Shown here: positions 17,425 through 23,469 of the stretch, piece by piece
Numbering within the stretch: position 1 is the first letter of the stretch
Layout: each line of letters opens with the position of its first letter
NCBI RefSeq assembly: GCF_900770955.1
Contig: NZ_CAAGLX010000017.1
Location: forward strand, 62,001 to 126,000
DNA length: 64,000 nt
Direction: 5' to 3'
From: an uncultured Phascolarctobacterium sp.
GTDB lineage: Bacteria; Bacillota; Negativicutes; Acidaminococcales; Acidaminococcaceae
The notes under the pieces: model-generated
The model's database searches: none
What the model was told of the DNA's origin: nothing
What the model saw: the letters and a program-made list of their open reading frames with translations, nothing else
Translations under genes and position numbers: made by a program

Positions 17425-17447
17425 TTTTTTAGTACCAGCTCTTCATA
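17425..17447. promoter_or_regulatory. FapR-operator-like sequence upstream of DASS1
   Basis: TTTTAGTACCAGCTC followed by TTCATATC matches the fapR operator region (4199-4221) at 21 of 23 positions by my alignment. It lies just upstream of the Crp-type site. Whether FapR binds here is untested. Confidence 0.45.
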
Positions 17448-17573
17448 TCGCATGTATGACCACGCCAGCATAAATCCTTATACGTTATTTTTTTCTTTCT
17501 TTATTAATAGCATATATTTGGCAAATGCTTTTATTATCTGTATTTATTGTGCTCTTTCACTTTTTATTAAAGC

Positions 17574-17605
17574 AAAAATGCCATGCATTTTTGCACGGCA
17601 TTTTT
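17574..17605 (-). terminator. terminator of DASS2 within the 428-bp DASS1-DASS2 gap
   Basis: AAAAATGCC and GGCATTTTT flank a TGCA/TGCA inner stem, giving a symmetric hairpin 62 bp beyond the DASS2 stop. The rest of the gap (17239-17666) is AT-rich and holds only the DASS1 promoter and operator-like sites; no credible gene is seen. Confidence 0.75.
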
Positions 17606-17666
17606 ACTACTTTCTTTAGTTTTTTAAGTAAAGTAAGTGCTAATTTGTCACAATATTACATCCAGC

Positions 17667-18941
17667 TCACTTGCCCGGGAAGAACGGCCATACGATAGGA
17701 ATTACAATCAGGGATACGATGAAGCATACGATGACCAGACCGGTACCGGCTTTAACGTAGTCCATAAATTTGTAGCCGCCGGGGCCAAGAACCAGAGTAT
17801 TCGGAGGAGTACCTACAGGAGTTGCGAATGCGCAGGATGCTGCAACAGCGATTGCCATGATAACAGCCTTCGGGTCAGCGTTAAGCTGTTTTGCAATTGC
17901 TACACCAATCGGGCAAAGCAGAGCTGCGGATGCGGTGTTGGACATAAACTGAGTCAGAATGCAGGAGAGCGCAAACAGTACAGCAGTTACAACCATCGGA
18001 GAAGGATCGCCGCCCATCAGACCAACAGTCCATTCAGCGATAAGCTTGCCAGCGCCGGTTTTATCCATAGCGGTAGATACAGGCATCATACCTGCGAACA
18101 GGAAGATGGTAACCCAGTCAATAGAAGCATAAGCCTGTTTTTCAGTCAAGCAGCCGGTCAGTACGCAAATCAACGCGCCGATGATAGCAGCCATTTCCAA
18201 GGTTACGCCCTTGATATCAAGAGCCATTACCAGAACAACGGCAATCAGAATAGCACCGGAGATAATCTGCTTTTTGCTGTCAGTGCTGGTAGCTTCGATT
18301 TCCTGCTCAATATCCTGGTCAGCATCAAGCTCAACCTTCGGCAGCAGGTGTTTACCGATAAACATCATGTACAGCATACCGGCAACAGAAACCGGGATAC
18401 CGATCCAGGCAAACTCGAAGAAGCCAAAGCTCGGCAGGCCGGCAGCAGTCAGAGCGCCGGTTGCAATGATGTTAGGCGGTGTGCCTACCATAGTGATGAT
18501 ACCGCCCCAACCGCAGGCAAATGCCAAAGGCATTAACTGACGGGAAGCAGGAATCTTCGCTGCGGAGCAGATGCCTAATGCTACAGGCAACAGGCAGGCT
18601 GCAGTACCGGTGTTGGAAAGCACGGAAGAAAGTGCAGTGCCGACAATCATCAGACCAAACATCAGGCTGTTTTCGCCGGTTCCGCAAAGATGTACAACTT
18701 TGTTACCGATGGACTGCGCCAGACCAGTGTAAAACATTGCTGCACCTACGACGAACATGCCGGCAAACAATACTACTGTAGAGTTAGATAAACCGCTAAA
18801 AACTTGCTTAGCAGGCAATAAACCTAACAGGCCACAGGCGATAGCACCGGCAGTAGCAGTGATTGCTAACGGAATGAGTTCGGTAATGAAAAATAATGCA
18901 ACCACAGCCAACAGAATCAAACACTTAATAGCAGGGGACAT
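17667..18941 (-). CDS. DASS/SLC13-family anion:Na+ symporter 2
   Basis: A 424-aa paralogue of DASS1, with about 32 amino-acid differences by my count. Both SNT motifs and both GTPPN loops are intact. The differences cluster in the cytoplasmic loop near 210-245 and in the last helices, not at the substrate motifs. The ATG at 18941 follows GGAGGAA. It has its own promoter and terminator, so each transporter can be expressed as a separate unit. The high identity points to recent duplication or gene conversion. Confidence 0.9.
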   Translation of the reverse strand: MSPAIKCLILLAVVALFFITELIPLAITATAGAIACGLLGLLPAKQVFSGLSNSTVVLFAGMFVVGAAMFYTGLAQSIGNKVVHLCGTGENSLMFGLMIVGTALSSVLSNTGTAACLLPVALGICSAAKIPASRQLMPLAFACGWGGIITMVGTPPNIIATGALTAAGLPSFGFFEFAWIGIPVSVAGMLYMMFIGKHLLPKVELDADQDIEQEIEATSTDSKKQIISGAILIAVVLVMALDIKGVTLEMAAIIGALICVLTGCLTEKQAYASIDWVTIFLFAGMMPVSTAMDKTGAGKLIAEWTVGLMGGDPSPMVVTAVLFALSCILTQFMSNTASAALLCPIGVAIAKQLNADPKAVIMAIAVAASCAFATPVGTPPNTLVLGPGGYKFMDYVKAGTGLVIVCFIVSLIVIPIVWPFFPGK

Positions 18942-19023
18942 AATAGTTTCCTCCTTTTGTAAGTATTCACGAGATGTATAATTATAACTTTTTATGAGTT
19001 TTTTCTACATTCCCGTTGTCTTA

Positions 19024-19065
19024 ATATTAACCTAAAAACGTCAATTTCTATGTGACTTGAGCAAC
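19024..19065 (-). promoter_or_regulatory. DASS2 promoter with Crp/Fnr-type site
   Basis: The minus strand reads TGTTGC-TCAA-GTCACA (core 19052-19065, one degenerate half), then 22 nt, then TAATAT (19024-19029). The spacing equals that at DASS1. Confidence 0.65.
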
Positions 19066-19139
19066 ACTTTAAACAGTTTTTCAGAATATTTTAAATGATT
19101 TTATTTACATTATATTTATTTAATTTTTTAAAGTTATTT

Positions 19140-19179
19140 TTAGTATCTGCAACGCCTTTTCTGTATGTCCAGATACTAA
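19140..19179. repeat. inverted repeat TTAGTATCTG...CAGATACTAA upstream of DASS2
   Basis: Two 10-bp arms (19140-19149 and 19170-19179) are perfect reverse complements separated by 20 bp. The right arm, in the longer form GTCCAGATACTAA, recurs upstream of DASS3 at 20836-20848. It may be a second operator family. The 385-bp gap 18942-19326 contains no credible gene. Confidence 0.5.
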
Positions 19180-19249
19180 AAAAGCACGACATATTACAGC
19201 TGTCAACACTTTTATTTTTTATCAACAGTTACCACTCTTATAAGCAGCA

Positions 19250-19285
19250 GAAGGCCGCTGCGCTTTAACAGCAACAGCGGCCTTT
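19250..19285 (-). terminator. hairpin downstream of DASS3
   Basis: AAGGCCGCTG pairs perfectly with CAGCGGCCTT over a 14-nt loop. The 3' flank on the minus strand is not T-rich, so it may stabilise or attenuate rather than fully terminate. Confidence 0.55.
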
Positions 19286-19326
19286 CTGCCAGTGTTTGAT
19301 TCAGGGTGTCGTCTAATATAGGAATA

Positions 19327-20595
19327 TTAGGGGAAGAACGGCCATACCATCGGAATAATAACCAAGCTTACAACAAAGCATACCAGCACCAAACCGGTTC
19401 CGCATTTTACATAGTCCATAAATTTGTAACCACCGGGGCCGAGCACCAGCGTACAAGGAGGAGTGCCGACAGGAGTTGCGAATGCGCAGGATGCTGCAAC
19501 AGCAATCGCCATTACAACAGCCTTGGGGTCTGCATTCAGCTGTTTAGCAATCGCTATACCAATCGGGCACAGCAACGCAGCAGAAGCGGTGTTGGACATA
19601 AACTGTGTCAGGAAGCAGGAGATGGAAAACAGTACTATCGTTACAATAAGCGGTGTAGGTTCGCCGCCCATCAGTCCTACTGCCCAGTTGGCAATCAGCT
19701 TGCCTGCACCGGTTTTATCCATTGCAGTGGACACAGGCATCATACCTGCGAACAGGAAGATAGTTACCCAGTCGATAGAGGAGTAAGCCTGTTTTTCGGT
19801 TAAACAGCCGGTAAGTACGCATACCAGAGCGCCGATAATAGCAGTCATTTCCAAGCTGATAAATTTCAAATTCAAAGCCATTACGGTTACGCAGGCCAAC
19901 AGGATAACGCCGGAAATAACCTGCTTTTTCTTATCATGGGTAGTAGCTTCAATTTCCTGTTCGATTTCCTGGTCCGCATCAAGCTCTGCCTTCGGCAACA
20001 GATACTTACCAATAAGCAGCATATAGAGAATACCTGCTGCAGATAAAGGAATACCGATCCAGGCAAATTCAAAGAAGCTGAAGCCCGGCAGACCGGCAGC
20101 TGTCAGCGCGCCACTGCCAATAATATTAGGCGGTGTACCTACCAGAGTAATAATGCCGCCCCAACCGCAAGCATATGCCATCGGCAACAGCTGACGGGAT
20201 GCAGGGTTTTTGGAAGCAGCACAAATTCCAAGTGCTACAGGCATCAGACAAGCGCAGGTACCTGTGTTGGAAAGAACAGAAGAAAGAATAGTTCCTACAA
20301 GCATTAAGCCAAGCATCAGGCTATTTTCACCGGTGCCGAAAATATGAACTACCTTTTCACCGATAGCCTGAGCTAAACCGGTGTAGAACATTGCCGCACC
20401 AACTACGAACATGCCGGCAAACAGAACTACAGTCGAATTAGAGAGACCACTGAATACCTGCTTAGCAGGAATCAGACCCAACAAGCCGCAGGCAACAGCG
20501 CCGCCGATTGCAGTAATCGCCAAAGGGATGATTTCAGTTACAAAGAACAAAGCAATTACCGCTAACAGAATTAAACATTTGATTGCGGGGGACAT
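19327..20595 (-). CDS. DASS/SLC13-family anion:Na+ symporter 3 (divergent copy)
   Basis: A 422-aa member of the same family, clearly less similar to copies 1 and 2 than they are to each other. Both SNT motifs are kept, but the second GTPPN loop reads GTPPC (Asn to Cys) and the residues after the first loop read IIGSG instead of IIATG. Both are near the expected substrate and sodium sites, so specificity may differ. The ATG at 20595 lies 7 nt after GGAGGT; an in-frame TTG two codons earlier was rejected. It is the transporter nearest the regulator gene. Confidence 0.9.
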   Translation of the reverse strand: MSPAIKCLILLAVIALFFVTEIIPLAITAIGGAVACGLLGLIPAKQVFSGLSNSTVVLFAGMFVVGAAMFYTGLAQAIGEKVVHIFGTGENSLMLGLMLVGTILSSVLSNTGTCACLMPVALGICAASKNPASRQLLPMAYACGWGGIITLVGTPPNIIGSGALTAAGLPGFSFFEFAWIGIPLSAAGILYMLLIGKYLLPKAELDADQEIEQEIEATTHDKKKQVISGVILLACVTVMALNLKFISLEMTAIIGALVCVLTGCLTEKQAYSSIDWVTIFLFAGMMPVSTAMDKTGAGKLIANWAVGLMGGEPTPLIVTIVLFSISCFLTQFMSNTASAALLCPIGIAIAKQLNADPKAVVMAIAVAASCAFATPVGTPPCTLVLGPGGYKFMDYVKCGTGLVLVCFVVSLVIIPMVWPFFP

Positions 20596-20669
20596 AAGCA
20601 ATACCTCCTTTTAATCTTTTTCCGAAAGTCACACAGCACTGAACTCTGATATGCTCTTCCGTTGATTTT

Positions 20670-20712
20670 ATGATAGCATTCTCCCCCGTTCCCACGCTGT
20701 AGCCTAAGCAAC
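20670..20712 (-). promoter_or_regulatory. DASS3 promoter with Crp/Fnr-type site
   Basis: The minus strand reads TGTTGC-TTAG-GCTACA (core 20699-20712, one mismatch), then 23 nt, then TATCAT (20670-20675). The remaining part of the 321-bp gap holds the Crp terminator and a GTCCAGATACTAA element. Confidence 0.65.
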
Positions 20713-20871
20713 AATTTTATTATATTTTATACAATACTTTTCATATTTTAGTTTCTAAATTCTATGATTTTTATTGCATTTTTATTTATAAATTTACGTA
20801 TCTTATTTTAATTACTTAAGCGCCGTTTTTCAGCTGTCCAGATACTAATTTTTAAAGCAGTTTCCGACAAT

Positions 20872-20900
20872 AAAAAAGACACCTTTACGGTGCCTTTCTT
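20872..20900 (-). terminator. terminator of the Crp-family gene
   Basis: GGCACC and GGTGTC pair around GTAAA on the minus strand, followed by TTTTTTATTG, 17 bp past the stop. Confidence 0.8.
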
Positions 20901-20916
20901 AATAAATATATACTTA

Positions 20917-21600
20917 TTATTCCGTGTGAGAATGCTTCAGAATCTCAAAAGTGTTCTTCTCAAAGCTAATCAACCCATCTGCACGCATCCGCGCCAGCTC
21001 CCTTGTCAAAGCACTGCGGTCGGCATCAAGATAATTAGCCAAATCAGTGCGGTTAAAGGGGATAGTAAACCTATCGCTGCCATTGTACCTTGCTTCCTGC
21101 TCCAGGTATGCCATAATCTTACCGCGCAAGGTCTTTTTGCAAAGGATTTCCGTTTTCTCAATCAGGCGAGTGTTATTATCCGCCAAAATTGAAACGATAT
21201 TACACATCAGACGTCTGTTGGTTTCATTGTGATTAGTGCCATCAAACAGCATTCTGCCTAACGGAAGCATCAGAATCTCGCTGTCGCTTGCCGCAAAATA
21301 GCTTACCACACTGCGGTCACCCAGCTTACCCAGATAGTTTTCGGCAAAAACGTCGCCTGCTCCCAAATTGGCAATAATAGATTTTTCACCCCAGATATCC
21401 TCTTTAATCATCTGCACGGTGCCTTCCATGACAACGCATAAATTTTCGATGCAGTCACCTGCCAGATAAATATAGTCAGATTTAGGAAAATGCTTAATCA
21501 GGCCATGAAACTTATGCAGAACCTCGTTAATTTCTTCTCTGCCCAAGCCTTTAAACAACGGTATATCATGGTAATTGGGTGCAAACATTTTTACTGCCAT
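20917..21600 (-). CDS. Crp/Fnr-family transcription regulator
   Basis: A 227-aa two-domain regulator. A cyclic-nucleotide-binding-like beta-barrel occupies about residues 12-125 (EGTVQMIKEDIWGEKSIIANLGAGDVFAE), a dimer helix about 130-150, and a C-terminal winged helix-turn-helix about 170-215 (NRTDLANYLDADRSALTRE). There is no N-terminal cysteine cluster, so it is not an oxygen-sensing Fnr of the iron-sulfur type. Start at 21600 with GGTGAA upstream. It is directly upstream of three transporter genes on the same strand. The shared dyad at their promoters and at its own makes it the best candidate activator. The ligand is unknown. Confidence 0.9.
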   Translation of the reverse strand: MAVKMFAPNYHDIPLFKGLGREEINEVLHKFHGLIKHFPKSDYIYLAGDCIENLCVVMEGTVQMIKEDIWGEKSIIANLGAGDVFAENYLGKLGDRSVVSYFAASDSEILMLPLGRMLFDGTNHNETNRRLMCNIVSILADNNTRLIEKTEILCKKTLRGKIMAYLEQEARYNGSDRFTIPFNRTDLANYLDADRSALTRELARMRADGLISFEKNTFEILKHSHTE

Positions 21601-21672
21601 ATTTTCACCAGCCTTCTATTTCATATTAGTTATTCCGTATACTTATTATCCCAAATTAAGATACATGTGTAA

Positions 21673-21721
21673 ATATTATGTAATTAAAGTAAACGTTTAG
21701 TAATTTTGTTGCTTGCGCAAC
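21673..21721 (-). promoter_or_regulatory. Crp/Fnr-type dyad upstream of the regulator's own gene
   Basis: TGTTGC-GCAA-GCAACA on the minus strand (core 21708-21721) is a perfect dyad. A TAATAT box (21673-21678) follows after 29 nt, a longer spacing than at the transporters, so this may be autoregulation of another kind, possibly repression. Confidence 0.55.
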
Positions 21722-21738
21722 ATTTTTTCTGTTTTCTC

Positions 21739-21780
21739 ATAGCGCCAGAAAACCCCGAAAACTGCGGTTTCAGGCGCTAT
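21739..21780. other. stable dyad hairpin in the regulator-sRNA gap
   Basis: ATAGCGCC pairs with GGCGCTAT, with an inner AAACC/GGTTT stem. It lies between the divergent Crp-family gene and the putative small RNA. No T-run follows, so it is not a typical terminator; role unknown. Confidence 0.4.
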
Positions 21781-21863
21781 CCGCCTTCACTTACATAACT
21801 TACAAAATTATTCTTTTCTGAGATATTTTGTAAATAAAGAAAGCACTTGCAAGCTGTTAAAAC

Positions 21864-21905
21864 GTTGCAACGGCAACGCCTATTAATTGTCGCACAATTT
21901 ATAAT
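21864..21905 (+). promoter_or_regulatory. promoter of putative small RNA with Crp/Fnr-type site
   Basis: GTTGC-AACG-GCAAC (21864-21877), exactly 22 nt, then TATAAT (21900-21905), this time on the plus strand. The spacing equals that of the three transporter promoters. A second palindrome, AATTGT-CGC-ACAATT (21885-21899), fills the space just before the -10 box. Confidence 0.7.
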
Positions 21906-21911
21906 ATAACC

Positions 21912-22001
21912 ATAATAACCTTAAGACATTTGCTGGGACGTTGTTCCTTATACCAATTGTTTTACCGGTACATTTTGAGGGAAGTGTACCGGAATTTTTT
22001 T
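21912..22001 (+). ncRNA. putative Crp-regulated small RNA, about 90 nt
   Basis: A -10 box TATAAT ends at 21905, so transcription should begin near 21912. It would end at a strong intrinsic terminator: CCGGTACA (21965-21972) pairs with TGTACCGG (21985-21992), then AATTTTTTT. Between them is a short GGGAC/GTTCC hairpin and single-stranded A/U-rich sequence. There is no ATG in the unit and no ribosome site. Both neighbouring genes are on the other strand, so the terminator has no other transcript to serve. Start and end are predictions. Confidence 0.65.
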
Positions 22002-22045
22002 GCGGTAACAGCATTACTTAAGGCAAAACGCTTCGGTTATATAAT

Positions 22046-22079
22046 AAAAAACGCAGGCTACTCGCAAGCCTGCGTTTTT
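22046..22079 (-). terminator. radA terminator (bidirectional)
   Basis: AAAAACGCAGGCT pairs perfectly with AGCCTGCGTTTTT around a short loop, 22 bp beyond the radA stop. Confidence 0.88.
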
Positions 22080-22101
22080 GTATATCTGACTACAATATTA
22101 C

Positions 22102-23469
22102 TTAACCGAACATGGCTGCAATCGCCTGCTCCAAAGTTTTGACGCGCACAATCTGCGCTTTGACAGCCGGAAGCTGCAGCCTGCTGTAAGGTACAATGAA
22201 TTTGTTGAAGCCCAGGTTAATACCGTCCATAATCCTTCGCTCGGGCGCGCTGACGCGGCGCACCTCGCCTGTAAGGCCAACCTCGCCGAAGACGAGGATG
22301 CCCTTAGGCAACGGCCTGTTGCGATAGCTGGAAACAAGTGCCGCTGCCACAGCTAAATCTGCAGCCGGTTCATTGACCTTCACACCGCCGACTACGTTGA
22401 CATAAGCATCATAAATGCCAAAGTCCAGCCCAAAGCGTTTTTCCAGGATAGCCAGTAGCATATTCACTCTGTTATAGTCAAAGCCTACTGCTGTACGCCT
22501 CGGCATGCCGTAGGGAGTTTTGGCTACCAGCGCCTGGATTTCTGCCATAATTGGCCTGTTACCCTCCATGCAGGCACCGATAACACTGCCTGCCGCTTCG
22601 CCGTCTCGGTCCTCCAAAAAAAGTCCGGCAGGATTTGCTACCTCCTGCAGACCTCCGGCCTCCATAGAGAAAATGCCGCTTTCGCTCGTACTGCCGAAGC
22701 GGTTTTTTAATGCGCGCAGAACGCGGAAGGAATAGGAACGGTCACCCTCAAACTGCAGCACTACGTCCACCATATGCTCCAAAAGGCGCGGTCCGGCAAT
22801 AGTACCGTCCTTAGTAACGTGACCGATAAGCAGTACCGCAATGCCCGTACTCTTGGCAAACTGCAGCAGCTTGGCCGTACACTCGCGCACCTGGCCTACA
22901 CTGCCGGCAGCAGTCTGCAGCTCCGGGTTATACATCGTCTGAATACTGTCAATAATTAAAAGCTGCGGCTTCAAGGCATTCGCCTGCGCCAAAATAGCGT
23001 CTAAATCTGTCGCAGTAAGAATCAGCAGGTTATCATTGGCCTGCGCTCCGCCCAAACGGACAGCGCGCATGGCAGTCTGCTCCTCCGATTCCTCGCCGCT
23101 GACATACAGTACCTTGGTGCCCTGCTGCCCGAAGCGCAGGCCCGCATCGAGCAAAATCGTAGATTTGCCGATGCCAGGAGTGCCTCCCAGCAGCACAAGG
23201 CTGCCGGGTACGACACCGCCGCCCAGCACGCGGTCAAATTCACGAATACCTGTCGCCAAGCGTTCTACCTTAGTTTGGGCAACACTGGCAATAGTGCGCG
23301 GCTTCAGCTTCTCATTATTAGTCGGCAGATAGCTTTTGCTGGTCTTGGCCGTCACCTCGGCCTCCTCTACCAGCGTGTTCCAGCCGCCGCATTCCGGGCA
23401 ACGTCCCAGCCATGAGGAAGCAACATAACCGCATTCCTGGCAGACAAATCTGCTCTTAGTTCTGGCCAT
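22102..23469 (-). CDS. radA: DNA repair protein RadA
   Basis: RecA-like ATPase that promotes branch migration in recombinational repair. The 455-aa protein has an N-terminal C4 zinc finger (CQECG...CPECGGW, residues 9-28), Walker A GGTPGIGKST near 92, the RadA-specific KNRFG near 255 and a C-terminal Lon-protease-like domain. The ATG at 23469, after GGAG, overlaps the end of clpC by 14 bp, indicating translational coupling. It is the last gene of ctsR-clpC-radA and ends at a strong terminator. Confidence 0.95.
   Translation of the reverse strand: MARTKSRFVCQECGYVASSWLGRCPECGGWNTLVEEAEVTAKTSKSYLPTNNEKLKPRTIASVAQTKVERLATGIREFDRVLGGGVVPGSLVLLGGTPGIGKSTILLDAGLRFGQQGTKVLYVSGEESEEQTAMRAVRLGGAQANDNLLILTATDLDAILAQANALKPQLLIIDSIQTMYNPELQTAAGSVGQVRECTAKLLQFAKSTGIAVLLIGHVTKDGTIAGPRLLEHMVDVVLQFEGDRSYSFRVLRALKNRFGSTSESGIFSMEAGGLQEVANPAGLFLEDRDGEAAGSVIGACMEGNRPIMAEIQALVAKTPYGMPRRTAVGFDYNRVNMLLAILEKRFGLDFGIYDAYVNVVGGVKVNEPAADLAVAAALVSSYRNRPLPKGILVFGEVGLTGEVRRVSAPERRIMDGINLGFNKFIVPYSRLQLPAVKAQIVRVKTLEQAIAAMFG

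Noticed and set aside
17323..17619. Hydrophobic plus-strand frame of 98 codons in the DASS1-DASS2 gap
   Set aside because: Phe/Ser/Ile-rich composition follows from AT-rich DNA; it overlaps the DASS1 promoter and the DASS2 terminator and has no ribosome site.
20917..21600. Regulator as an oxygen-sensing Fnr
   Set aside because: The N-terminal cysteine cluster needed for a 4Fe-4S centre is absent.
21940..21960. Base pairing of the small RNA (GUUCCU) with the DASS1 ribosome site (AGGAAC)
   Set aside because: Only six bases pair and the other two transporters lack the match; too weak without conservation data.
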